Source: Sipunculus nudus (lineage: Eukaryota; Annelida; Sipuncula; Golfingiida; Sipunculidae). Taken from it: a stretch of DNA of 64,000 bases. Shown piece by piece: positions 20,401 through 32,800 of the stretch (position 1 is the first letter of the stretch; each line of letters opens with the position of its first letter). The stretch is taken from the NCBI GenBank assembly GCA_026874595.1, contig CM049321.1:11817479-11881478 (forward strand), given 5' to 3'. Position numbers and translations under genes: made by a program. The notes below the pieces were generated by a model. It saw only the letters and a list, made by a program, of their open reading frames with translations. It did no database searches and was not told where the DNA came from.

Positions 20401-23353
20401 TTTTTAAGCAAAATAGGCAAAACATAAGCAAAACGCAAGCAAATTGTAAGCAAAGGAACAATGTCTTCTTAAATTCTTTTTGCAACTATTTCCTGAGGAC
20501 ATAATGTATTATTAGGCTTCCAGGGAGTCTAATCATGTCAAAAATAGTAGAAAATTGTAGATAAATTGGGAAAGAAATAAGAAAATGGGTCTCGAAATCG
20601 ATATTATCCCTTTCAGAAAATAGCAATATTTCATATTTTGACTTTTCATTGAAAGATTTTACCATTTTTATTTAGAATCCGGTTCACTAAGCATCACTGC
20701 TTTGTCGCCAAGAAACTTGTCTCCGTACCCATGGGTCATATTCGTGTGTATTTGTAGAAAAATGCTTCATTTCTGTGGTGTTTTCTTAATAAGCAAAGCA
20801 TAAACAAAACGTAAGCAAATTGTAAGTAAAGTAACAATGTCTTCATAAATTCTTTTTGTAAATATTTTCTGGAGACATACTGTATAATTTGACTAACCCG
20901 GAGCCTAATTATATCGGAAACGGTGCAAAACAGTAGATCAAATGAGAAAAAAATAAAAAAATGGGTCCCTATAACCCATAATATCTCTTATTGGAAATAG
21001 CAGTCTTTTACATTTCTAATATTGATTGAACGATAGTGCCCTTTATTTTTAGATTAATGTTCACTAGAAGGGACCATTGTGTAGCCAGAGAATTAGTCTG
21101 CGTCCCTACGGGACATATTCGTGTGTATTTTTTTTAAAATGCTTCATTTCTGTGGTGTTTTCTCAATAAGCAAAGCATAAGCAAAACGCAAGCAAATTGT
21201 AAGCAAAGGAAAAATGTCTTCAAAAATTCTTTTTGCGACTATTTTCTGAGGATATAATGAATTATTCGGGTTCCAGGGAGTCTAATCATGTCGGAAATAG
21301 TAGAAAATTGTAGATAACTTGGGAAAGAATTAAGAAAATGGGTCTCGTAATCGATATTGTCCCTTTTAGAAAAATAGCAATATTTTATATTTCGACATTT
21401 TATTGAAAGATTTTGCCATTTTTATTTAGAATCCGGTTCACTAAGCGTCACTTTTTTGTCGCCAAGTATCTTGTCTGCGTACCCATGGGTCATATTCGAG
21501 TGTATTTGTAGAAAAATGCTTCATTTCTGTGGTGTTTTCAGCGTAAGCAAAGAATAAGCAAAGCGTAAGGAAAGTGTAAGCAAAGGAACTACATCTTCAT
21601 AAATTCTTTTTGTGAATATTTTCTCAAGACATAATGAATTAGTTGACTAACCAGGAGCCTAATTATATCGGAAACGGTGCAAAACAGTAGATCAAATGAG
21701 AAAAAATTAAAAAATGGGTCCCTATAACCCATAATATCTCTTTTTGGAAATAGCAGTCTTTTACATTTCTAATATTGATTGAACGATGGTGCCCTTTATT
21801 TTTAGATTAATGTTCACTAGGAGGCACCATTGTGTAGCCAGGGAATTAGTCTGCGTCCCTACGGGACATATTCGTGTGTATTTTTTTAAAAATGCTTCAT
21901 TTCTGTGGTGTTTTCTCAATAGGCAAAACATAAGCAAAACGCAAGCAAATTGTAAGCAAAGGAACAATGTCTTCTTAAATTCTTTTTGCAACTATTTCCT
22001 GAGGACATAATGTATTATTAGGCTTCCAGGGAGTCTAATCATGTCGGAAGTAGTGGAAAATTGTAGATAAATTGGGAAAGAAATAAGAAAATGGGTCTCG
22101 AAATCGATATTATCCCTTTCAGAAAAAAGCAATATTTCATATTTCGACTTTTCATTGAAAGATTTTGCCATTTTTATTTAGAATCCGGTTGACTTAGCGT
22201 CACTATTTTGTCGCCAAGAAACTTGTCTGCGTACCCATGAGTCATATTCGTGTGTGTTTGTAGAAAAATGCTTCATTTCTGTGGTGTTTTCTCAATAAGC
22301 AATGCATAAGCAAAACTTAAGCAAATTGTAAGCAAAGGAACAATGTCTTCTTAAATTCTTTTTGTAAATATTTTTTCAAGACATAATGTATTAGTTGACA
22401 AACCAGGAGCCTAATTATATCGGAAACGGTGCAAAACAGTAGATCAAATGAGAAAAAATTAAAAAATGGGTACCAATAATCCATAATATCTCTCATTTGA
22501 AAATAGCAGTCTTTTACATTTCTAATATTGATTGAACGATTGTGCCCTTTATTTTTAGATTAATGTTCCTTAGGAGGCACCATTGTGTAGCCAGGAAATT
22601 AGTATGCGTCCCTACGGGACATATTCGTGTGTATTTTTTTAAAAATGCTTCATTTCTGTGGTGTTTTCTCAATAAGCAAAGCATAAGCAAAACGCTAGCA
22701 AATTGTAGGCAAAGGAACAATGTCTTCTTAAATTCTTTTTGCAACTATTTTCTGAGGACATAATGTATTATTAGGCTTCCAGGATGTCTTATCATGTCAA
22801 AAATAGTAGAAAATTGTAGATACATTGGGAAAGAAATAAGAAAATGGGTCTCGAAATCGATATTATCCCTTTCAGAAAATAGCAATATTTCAAATTTGGA
22901 CTTTTCATTGAAAGATTTTACCATTTTTATTTAGAATCCGGTTCACTAAGCATCACTGCTTTGTCGCCAAGAAACTTGTCTCCGTACCCATGGGTCATAT
23001 TCGTGTGTATTTGTAGAAAAATGCTTCATTTCTGTGGTGTTTTCTTAATAAGCAAAGCATAAGCAAAACGTAAGCAAATTGTAAGTAAAGGAACAATGTC
23101 TTCATAAATTCTTTTTGTAAATATTTTCTGGAGACATAATGTATAATTTGACTAACCCGGAGCCTAATTATATCGGAAACGGTGCAAAACAGTAGATCAA
23201 ATGAGAAAAAAATAAAAAATGGGTCCCTATAACCCATAATATCTCTTATTGGAAATAGCAGTCTTTTACATTTCTAATATTGATTGAACGATAGTGCCCT
23301 TTATTTTTAGATTAATGTTCACTAGAAGGGACCATTGTGTAGCCATAGAATTA
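17484..23353. repeat. Satellite from the end of the 4.5-kb duplication to LINE copy 2
   Basis: Alternating B and A monomers (starts near 17457, 17834, 18210, 18586, 18963 and 19339), the unit 1/unit 2 junction monomer (19716-20087, junction about 19775), then the unit 2 counterparts of 1131-4396. No gene or other element is visible. Confidence 0.88.
20088..20504. repeat. Chimeric monomer, unit 2 copy
   Basis: Unit 2 copy of the A/B2 chimera at 1131-1548, with the same expanded 11-bp array. One T is missing from the run before attcctgttcacttag, giving 417 bp. Confidence 0.85.
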
Positions 23354-26300
23354 TTATGGCGTATAAGGAACTCCTCTGCACGTGGCTTTACCTGGAGAAG
23401 TAATACTCCTATTATACAACGAAGACTAGACTTTATTCTTATTTCTAGCGAACTTAATGCACATGTTCGCCATGTACAAATTTTGCCAGCCATAATTTCG
23501 GATCATTCAGCGGTGAGATGTACAATTAAATCACTTCATTATAATAAACATGGTCCTTCCTTTTGGAAGTTTAATGTTTCACTGCTGAATGACACTCTTT
23601 ATGTCCAAGAGCTCAAAGATCACATAATACAATGGAAACAATATTATGATTTTTACAAGAAAGAGAAAGAATGGTGGGAGTTTTTAAAATTTATGATCAG
23701 AGATTTTACTATTCGTTTTTCTAAAAAGAAATTGCAAGAGGAGAGAGCCGAAGTACAGCATTTGGAAAAATTACTATCACAAGTAGAAACTAAAATTTCA
23801 GCAAACCAGTCAGAGAGTACAATGGAATATGAAAATTATCGACGAAAAATTGAGAAATATTATGATCGTATTATAGAAGGCAACATAATTAGATCTAGGG
23901 TTAAATGGTATGAGGAAGGGGAACGAAATACAAAATATTTTATTAATTTGGAAAAAATGAATAAAAAGAAGTCTACAATCAGAAAGCTATTGATAAATGG
24001 AGAGGAAAAAACTGATCAAAAAGATATAACAAATGAACTTAGACGATTTTATAAAGAAATGTATTCGCGAAAAAGTAAAATTACACGAATGGATTGTATG
24101 CATTTCTTATCTAACCTTAACATCACACGTTTAACGGAAATCGATTCAGCGAGCTGTGACGGGGAGATAACAAAATCTGAAGTTTTAAAGGCTTTACACT
24201 GCATGAAAAATAATAAGACACCAGGAAATGATGGCCTGCCAAAAGAATTCTATATTACTTTCTTTGACATTTTAGGTGACGATTTGGTTAGGTGTTTGAA
24301 TAAGTGTTTTGAAGAAGGAATATTAACTAATAGTCAAAGACAATCAGTTGTAACATTAATAGAAAAAACAGGCAAAGATAATCGTATATTAACATCATGG
24401 AGACCCATAAGTCTGTTGAATGTAGATTGTAAGATACTAAGTAAAATTTTAGCCGGCCGGATGAAAGTTTTTCTTCCAAAATTAATAGCGGATGACCAAA
24501 CTGCTTTCGTCCAGGGAAGAAATATTAGTGACACAACGAGACTGATAAGTGACGTAATAGAACATTGTAAAATAGAAAACAAGTCAGGGATCTTATTTGC
24601 AGTAGACTTCGCAGCAGCTTTTGATTCTATAGATCATACTTATTTATTTACAGTACTTGAAAAATTTGGATTTGGTGAAAATTTCATCAGATGGGTAAAA
24701 ATTCTACATTATGATATCGAGAGTTGTATTATTAATAATGGTTATTCCACAGAGTATCTCAAAGTTGCCACAGGTACAAGGCAGGGCGATCCGTTGGCCC
24801 CATATCTTTTCGTATTAGCAATCGAGATTTTAGCTACAATGATTCGTAACAATAGTAGGATCAGCGGTATAAACATTAATGGTGTTGAAATTAAGCAAGC
24901 GATATTTGCAGATGATACCACCTACTTTCTGAGAGATATCGCTTCAATGAAAGAAGTATGTAATGTTATTGATAAATTCGGAGCCATATCATCGCTGTAT
25001 ATAAATCTGGGAAAATGTGAAGCAGCATTGCTTGGAAATCCGTCTATGACTGAATTATTGGATCACATAAAATGGATCAACCTTAAGAATAAGGCAATTA
25101 AGATATTGGGAATCTCATTTACGTATGATAAGCAACTGTCATATACACTTAATTTTAATGGTATTTTAGAGAAAATAAAGACCCTTTTTAATATTTGGAA
25201 ACAACGAAACATGACATTTTTCGGCAGAAATACAATAATTAAATCATTAGGCATATCCAAAATATTGTACATAACAAACGTGCTGGAACCTCCTAGAGAA
25301 TTTATAAAACTTGTTAAAAGTTGTATTGTGGACTTTATATGGTACGGCAGAAAACCCAAAATTAAATATGAAGTTATGATAAACTGTCAGAGAGAAGGAG
25401 GTATTGGACTACCGGATGTGGCATCGATAGTGGAATGTCAAAGATTAATGTGGATGATAAAATTTATAAACGCTGGAGATGCCAAATATACTGCTGTGCC
25501 GAATTTGTATCTTAAGCAAATTGGTGGGGTAAAGAATATTACAGCAAATCTGGATACCAGACGTATTGGTGACGATATTCCTGATTTCTATAAAAAATGC
25601 TTGAACGTATGGTCATTATATATGTCTGGTGAACCAAGTAACCCAGAAATAATGTTGTACCAAAGCGTGTGGAACAATAAATTTATAAAGATAGGAGGTA
25701 ATTCTGTATATATGAAACATTTTGATGCAAAACGTGTGAAGTATGTACATGATCTTTATAATACCAGCGGGAAAAAGAAAAGACTGGATGAAATTGTACC
25801 TCCGGATACTAATGAATACAAAATTTACTATGTACACTGGTTGTCCTTGATACATGCTATCCCGCAGAAGTGGCATGATTGTATTCGTACATTTGCAATG
25901 CAAGATAACTGTAGCCAGTTTTCTGAAAATATTAATTATGTTTCATTTAAAGATGTAATACTAAATACGAATAAAGTGTCTTTCAAAGAGTTGTACAAAA
26001 GAATAATTCAGAGTAAAAAATCTGAGCCTTCAGCCAAAGTAAAATTACAGTCCAGATTAAGATGTTTTGATTGGGAACAATCTGTTGCAAAGCTATATTC
26101 TATTACACTGGATATGCGTTTCCGTGAATTTCAGTTTAAATTGTTGCATAACGTTTTAGCAACAAGGGATAAGCTATACCTGTGGAAAGTAACTGATAAT
26201 AAGCGATGTAATTACTGTTTTGTTGAGAAGGAAACAGTTGAACACTTATTATGTCAGTGTCATATTTCAATAACATTTTATCTGCATATAAAAACTTTTG

Positions 26301-26575
26301 TCAAGAGAGCTAATATCCATATGCCAGATCTAAACAAAGAGGTTATATACATGGTTGTGGGGAAACATGAACCGGTAATTATCGACATGTTATTATTAAT
26401 TTATAAATATTTGGTATACAGAAATCGGATATTTCAGGTGATCCCTACCCTGGTACAGTTTGTGAATTGTTTAAAAAATACAGAATTGTTAGAAAGAAAG
26501 ATTGCTGAGAAAAAACACACTTTGAATGTACATGAGAAAAAATGGAAGGAGTGTCTTACCTTGTTAAGATATTAA
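23315..26575 (+). CDS. LINE ORF2 protein, endonuclease-truncated reverse transcriptase, copy 2
   Basis: Second copy of the 1,086-codon frame, counted from the satellite-encoded ATG; LINE sequence begins at codon 14. Domain order is as in copy 1: endonuclease remnant ending in SDH, helical linker, complete RT palm with FAVDF and FADD, thumb and C-terminal region, zf-RVT cysteines and histidine, then TAA. The only protein difference from copy 1 is Glu instead of Ala at residue 707 (GAA for GCA), C-terminal to the RT palm motifs in a segment reading ASIVECQRLMW. Copy 3 has the same Glu. The frame is intact, but the missing endonuclease makes this a non-autonomous remnant. There is no evidence of a native promoter; any expression would depend on satellite transcription. 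Confidence 0.9.
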   Translation: MFTRRDHCVAIELLWRIRNSSARGFTWRSNTPIIQRRLDFILISSELNAHVRHVQILPAIISDHSAVRCTIKSLHYNKHGPSFWKFNVSLLNDTLYVQELKDHIIQWKQYYDFYKKEKEWWEFLKFMIRDFTIRFSKKKLQEERAEVQHLEKLLSQVETKISANQSESTMEYENYRRKIEKYYDRIIEGNIIRSRVKWYEEGERNTKYFINLEKMNKKKSTIRKLLINGEEKTDQKDITNELRRFYKEMYSRKSKITRMDCMHFLSNLNITRLTEIDSASCDGEITKSEVLKALHCMKNNKTPGNDGLPKEFYITFFDILGDDLVRCLNKCFEEGILTNSQRQSVVTLIEKTGKDNRILTSWRPISLLNVDCKILSKILAGRMKVFLPKLIADDQTAFVQGRNISDTTRLISDVIEHCKIENKSGILFAVDFAAAFDSIDHTYLFTVLEKFGFGENFIRWVKILHYDIESCIINNGYSTEYLKVATGTRQGDPLAPYLFVLAIEILATMIRNNSRISGININGVEIKQAIFADDTTYFLRDIASMKEVCNVIDKFGAISSLYINLGKCEAALLGNPSMTELLDHIKWINLKNKAIKILGISFTYDKQLSYTLNFNGILEKIKTLFNIWKQRNMTFFGRNTIIKSLGISKILYITNVLEPPREFIKLVKSCIVDFIWYGRKPKIKYEVMINCQREGGIGLPDVASIVECQRLMWMIKFINAGDAKYTAVPNLYLKQIGGVKNITANLDTRRIGDDIPDFYKKCLNVWSLYMSGEPSNPEIMLYQSVWNNKFIKIGGNSVYMKHFDAKRVKYVHDLYNTSGKKKRLDEIVPPDTNEYKIYYVHWLSLIHAIPQKWHDCIRTFAMQDNCSQFSENINYVSFKDVILNTNKVSFKELYKRIIQSKKSEPSAKVKLQSRLRCFDWEQSVAKLYSITLDMRFREFQFKLLHNVLATRDKLYLWKVTDNKRCNYCFVEKETVEHLLCQCHISITFYLHIKTFVKRANIHMPDLNKEVIYMVVGKHEPVIIDMLLLIYKYLVYRNRIFQVIPTLVQFVNCLKNTELLERKIAEKKHTLNVHEKKWKECLTLLRY

Positions 26576-26870
26576 TAACTCCTGGTCATTATAACTGTGT
26601 TGGTAACTCACAAATGTTATATGTATTTTATGCACAGATTCACATACATTGGTATATTTGTTAACTGTTACAGATTTTACTGCATTGTACTAGTTTTTGG
26701 AGATGTTGTTTAGGCTTGTTTATTGCCACTATATTGTAATTAAACAAATTTTTCAATTAAAATATATAAATGGTGTCGATGATGAAAATATGTAGAGGAA
26801 GGAAAATATGTGAAGTATTGACTGAAACATCATAAAGAAGGAGAAAAGAAAAAAAAAAAAAAAAAAAAAA
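23354..26870 (+). mobile_element. 5'-truncated LINE (L1/Tx1-like), copy 2
   Basis: Same 3,517-bp element, same 5' truncation point, same flanking gaatta (23348-23353 and 26871-26876) and same 22-A tail (26849-26870) as copy 1, exactly 18,957 bp downstream. Sharing the truncation point and target site means it arose by duplication of the whole HOR unit, not by a separate retrotransposition. Within the ORF I see one difference from copy 1, C to A at 25434. Confidence 0.93.
26576..26870 (+). other. LINE 3' UTR and poly(A) tail, copy 2
   Basis: Same 3' UTR as copy 1, ending in 22 A (26849-26870) followed by the target-site gaatta. The poly(A) tract has not changed in length relative to the other two copies. 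Confidence 0.85.
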
Positions 26871-29800
26871 GAATTAGTCTGCGTCCCTACGGGACATATT
26901 CGTGTGTATTTTTTTAAAAATGCTTCATTTCTGTGGTGTTTTCTCAATAAGCAAAGCATAAGCAAAACGCAAGCAAATTGTAAGCAAAGGAACAATGTCT
27001 TCATAAATTCTTTTTGTAAATATTTTCTAGAGACATAATGTATTAGTTGACTAACCAGGAGCCTAATTATATCGGAAACGGTGCAAAACAGTAGATCAAA
27101 TGAGAAAAAAATAAAAAATGGGTCGCTATAATCCCTAACGTCTATTATTGGAAATAGCAGTCTTTTACATTTTTAATATGGATTGAACGATTGTTCCCTT
27201 TACTTTTAGATTAATGTTCACTAGGAGGCACCATTGTGTATCCAGGGAATTAGTCTGCGTCCCTACGGGACATATTCGTGTGTATTTTTTGAAAATGCTT
27301 CATTTCTGTGGTGTTTTCTCAATAAGCAAAGCATAAGCAAAACGCAAGCAAATTGTAAGCAAAGGAACAATGTCTTCTTCAATTATTTATGCGACTATTT
27401 TCTGAGGACATAATGTATTATAAGGGTTCCAGGGAGTCTGATCATGTCGGAAATAGTGGAAAATTGTAGATAAATTGGGAAAGAAATAAGAAAATGGGTC
27501 TCGAAATCGATATTATCCCTTTTAGAAAATAGCAATATTTTATATTTAGACTTTTTATTGAAAGATTTTGCCATTTTTATTTAGAATCCGGTTCACTAGG
27601 TGTCACTATTTTGTCGCCGAGAAACTTGTCTGCGTACCCATGGATCATATTCGTGTGTATTTGTAGAAAAATGCTTCATTTCTGTGACTTTTTACCGTAT
27701 GCAAAGAATAAGCAAAGCTTAAGGAAAGTGTAAGCAAAGGAACTACATCTTCATAAATTCTTTTTGTGAATATCTTCTAAAGACATAATGTATTAGTTGA
27801 CTAACCAGGAGCCTAATTATATCGGAAACGGTGCAAAACAGTAGATCAAATGAGAAAAAATTAAAAAATGGGTCCCTATAATCCATGATATCTCTTATTG
27901 GAAATAGCAGTCTTTTACATTTCTCATATTGATTGAACGATTGTGCCTTTTATTTTTAGATTAATGTTCACTATGAGGAACCATTGTGTAGCAAAGGAAT
28001 TAGTCTGCGTCCTTACTGGACATAGTTGTGTGTATTTTTTTTAAATGCTTCATTTCTGTGGCGTTTTCTCAATAAGCATAGCATAGGCAAAAAGCAGGCA
28101 ATTTGTAAGCAAAGAAACAATATCTTCATAAATTCTTTTTTCGACTATTTTCTGAGGACATAATGTATTATTAGGGTTCCAGGGGGTCTATTCATGTCGG
28201 AAATAGTGGAAAATTGTAGATAAATTGGGAAAGAAATAAGAAAATGGGTCTCGAAATCGATATTATCCCTTTTAAAAAATAGCAATATTTTATATTTATA
28301 CTTTTTATTGAAAGATTTTGCTTTTTTATTTAGAATCAGGTTCACTAAGCGTCACTATTTTGTCTCCAAGATGTCTGCGTACCGAAAGGGCATATTCGTG
28401 TGTATTTGTGGAAAAATGCTTCATTTCTGTGGTGTTTTTACCGAAAGCAAAGAATAAGCAAAGCTTAATGAAAGTGTAAGCAAAGGAACCAAATCTTCAT
28501 AAATTCTTTTTGTGAATATCTTCTAAAGACATAATGTATTAGTTGACTAACCAGGAGCCTAATTATATCGGAAACGGTGCAAAACAGTAGATCAAATGAG
28601 AAAAAATTAAAAAATGGGTCCATATAATCCATAACATCTCTTATTAGAAATAACAGTCTTTTACATTTCTAGTATTGATTGAACAATTGTTCCCTTTATT
28701 TTTAGATTAATGTTCACTAGGAGGCACCATTGTGTATTCAGGGAATTAGTCTGCGTCCCTACGGGACATATTCGTGTGTATTTTTTGAAAATGCTTCATT
28801 TCTGTGGTGTTTTCTCAATAAGCAAAGCATAAGCAAAACGCAAGCAAATTGTAAGCAAAGGAACAATGTCTTCTTAAATTTTTTTTGCGACTATGTTCCG
28901 AGGATATAATGTATTATTAGGGTTTCAGGGAGTCTAATCGTATCGGAAATAGTGGAAAATTGTAGATAAATTGGGAAAGAAATAAGAGAATGGGTCTCGA
29001 ATTTAATATTATCCCTTTCATAAAATAGTAATATTTCATATTTTTACATTTTATTGAAAGATTTTGCCTTTTATTTTTAGATTCCTGTTCACTTAGCGTC
29101 GCTATTTTGTCGCCAAGAAACTTGTCTGCGTACCCATGGGTCAAATTCGTGTGTATTTGTAGAAAAATGCTTCATTTCTGTGGTGTTTTTACCGTAAGCA
29201 AAGAATAAGCAAAGCGTAAGGAAAGTGTAAGCAAAGGAACTATATCTTCATAAATTCTTTTTGTGAATATTTTCTCAAGACATAATGTATTATTTGACTA
29301 ACCAGGAGCCTTATTATATCGGAAACGGTGCAAAACAGTAGATCAAATGAGAAAAAAATTAAAAAATGGGTCCATATAATCCATAACATCTCTTATTAGA
29401 AATAACAGTCTTTTACATTTCTAGTATTGATTGAACAATTGTTCCCTTTATTTTTAGATTAATGTTCACCAGGAGGCATCATTGTGTATCCAGGCAATTA
29501 GTCTGCGTCCCTACGGGGCATATTCGTGTGTATTTTTTAAAATGCTTCATTTCTGTGGTGTTTTCTCAAAAAGCAAAGCATAAGCAAAACGCAAGCAATT
29601 TGTAAGCAAAAAAAACAATATCTTCATAAATTCTCTTTGCGACTATTTTCTGAGGACATAATGTATTATTAGGGTTCCAGGGAGTCTAATCGTGTCGGAA
29701 ATAGTGGAAAATTGTAGATAAATTGGGAAAGATATAAGAAAATGGGTCTCGAATTTAATATTATCCCTTTCATAAAATAGTAATATTTTATATTTTTACA

Positions 29801-32800
29801 TTTTATTGAAAGACTTTGCCTTTTATTTTTAAATTCCTGTTGACTTAGCGTCACTATTTTGTCGCCAAGGAACTTTTCTGCGTACCTATGGGTCATATTC
29901 GTGTGTATTTGTAGAAAAATGCTTCATTTCTGTGATGTTTTCACCGTAAGCAAAGAATAAGCAAAGCGTTAGAAAAGTGTAAGCAAAGGAACTACATCTT
30001 CATCAATTCTTTTTGTGAATATTTTCTCAAGACATAATGTATTAGTTGACTAACCCGGAGCCTATTTATATCGGAAACGGTGCAAAACAGTAGATCAAAT
30101 GAGAAAAAAATTAAAAAATGGGTCCATATAATCCATAATATCTCTTATTGGAAATAGCAGTCTTTTACATTTCTAATATTGATTGAACGATTGTTCCCTT
30201 TATTTTTAGATTAATGTTCACTAGGAGGCACCATTGTGTAGCAAGGGAATTAGTCTGCGTCCCTACGGGACATATTCGTGTGTTTTTGCTGAAAAATGCT
30301 TCATATCTGTGGTGTTTTCTCAATAAGCAAAGCATAAGCAAAACGCAAGCAAATTGTAAGCAAAGAAACAATAACTTCACAAATTCTTTTTGCGACTATT
30401 TTCTGAGGACATAATGTATTATTAGGGTTCCAGGGAGTCTAATGTCGGAAATAGTAGAAAATTGTAGATAAATTGGGAAAGAAATATGAAAATGGGTCTC
30501 GAAATCGATATTATCCCTTTTAGAAAATAGCAATATTTTTTATTTCGACTTTTTATTGAAAGTTTTTGCCATTTTTATTTAGAATCCGATTCACTAAGCG
30601 TCACTATTTTGTCGCCAAGAAACTTGTCTGCGTACCCATGGGTCATATTCGTGTGTATTTGTAGAAAAATGCTTCACTTCTGTGGTGTTTTCTCAATAAA
30701 CAAAGCATAAGCAAAACGTAAGCAAATTGTAAGCAAAGGAACAGTGTCTTCATAAATTCTTTTTGTAAATATTTTCTAGAGACATAATGTATTATTTGAC
30801 TAACCCGGAGCCTAATGATATCGGAAACGGTACAAAACAGTTGATCAATTGATAAAAAATGTAAAAAAGGGTCCCTATAATCCCTAACATCCCTTATTGG
30901 AAATAGCAATCTTTTACATTTCTAATATTGATTGAACGATTGTTCCCTTTACTTTTAGATGAATGTTCACTAGGAGGCACCATTGTGTAGCTAGGGAAAT
31001 AGTCTGAGTCCCTACGGGACATATTCGTGTGTATTTTTTTGAAAATGCTTCATTTCTGTGGTGTTTCCTCAATAAGCAAAGCATAAGCAAAACGCAAGCA
31101 AATTGTAAGCAAAGGAAAATTGACTTCATAAATTCTTTTTGCGACTATTTTCTGAGGATATAATGTATTATTAGGGTTCCAGGGAGTCTAATCGTATCGG
31201 AAAGAGTGGACAATTGTAGATAGATAGGGAAGGAAATAAGAAAATGGGTCTCGAATTTAATATTATCCCTTTCAGAAAATAGTAATATTTTATATTTTTA
31301 CATTTTATTGAAAGATTTTGCTTTTTATTTTTAGATTCCTGTTGACTTAGCGTCACTATTTTGTCGCCAAGGAACTTTTCTGCGTTCCTATGGGTCATAT
31401 TCGTGTGTATTTGTAGAAAAATGCTTCATTTCTGTGGTGTTTTCACCGTAAGCAAAGAAAAAGCAAATCGTAAGGTAGGTGTAAGCAAAGGAACTACATC
31501 ATCATAAACTCTTTGAGTGAATATTTTCTCAAGACATAATGTATTAGTTGACTAACCCGGAGCCTAATTATATCGGAAGCGGTGCAAAACAGTAGATCAA
31601 ATGAGAAAAAATTAAAAAATGGGTCCATATAATCCATAACATCTCTTATTGGAAATAGCAGTCTTTTACATTTCTAATATTGATTGAACGATTGTTCCAG
31701 TTAATTTTAGATTAATGTTCACTAGGAGGCACCATTGTGTAGGAAGGGAATTAGTCTGCGTCCCTACGGACATATTCGTGTGTATTTTTTTAAAATGCTT
31801 CATTTCTGTGGTGTTTTCTCAATAAGCAAAGCATAAGCAAAACGCAAGCAAATTGTAAGCAAAGGAACAATGTCTTCTTAAATTTTTTATGCGACTATTT
31901 TCTGAGGACATAATGTATTATTAGGGTTCCAAAGAGTCTAATCATGTCGGAAATAGTGGAAAATTGTAGATAAATTGGGAAAGAAATAAGAAAATGGGTC
32001 TCGAAATCGATATTATCCTTTTTAGAAAATAGCAATATTTTATATTTAGACTTTTTACTGAAAGATTTTGCCATTTTTATTTAGAATCCGGTTCACTAAG
32101 TGTCACTATTTTGTCGTCGAGAATCTTGTCTGCGTACCCAAAGGATCATATTCGTGTGTATTTGTAGAAAAATGCTTCATTTCTGTGACGTTTTCACCAT
32201 ATGCAAAGAATAAGCAAAGCTTAAGGAAAGTGTAAGCAAAGGAACTACATCTTCATTAATTCTTTTTGTGAATATCTTCTAAAGACATAATGTATTAGTT
32301 GACTAACCAGGAGCCTAATTATATCGGAAACGGTGCAAAACAGTAGACCAAATGAGAAAAAATTAAAAAATGGGTCCATATAATCCATAATATCTCTTTT
32401 TGGAAATAGCAGTCTCTTACATTTCTCATATTGATTGAACGATTGTGCCCTTTATTTTTAGATCAATGTTCACTATGAGACACCATTGTGTAGCAAAGGA
32501 ATTAGTCTGCGTCCTTACTGGACATATTTGTGTGTATTTTTTTTTAAATGCTTCATTTCTGTGGTGTTTTCTCAATAAGCAAAGCATAGGCAAAACGCAG
32601 GCAATTTGTAAGCAAAGAAACAATATCTTCATAAATTATTTTTTCGACTATTTTCTGAGGACATAATGTATTATTAGGGTTCCAGGGGGTCTATTCATGT
32701 CGGAAATAGTGGAAAATTGTAGATAAATTGGGAAAGAAATAAGAAAATGGGTCTCGAAATCGATATAATCCCTTTTAAAAAATAGCAATATTTAATATTT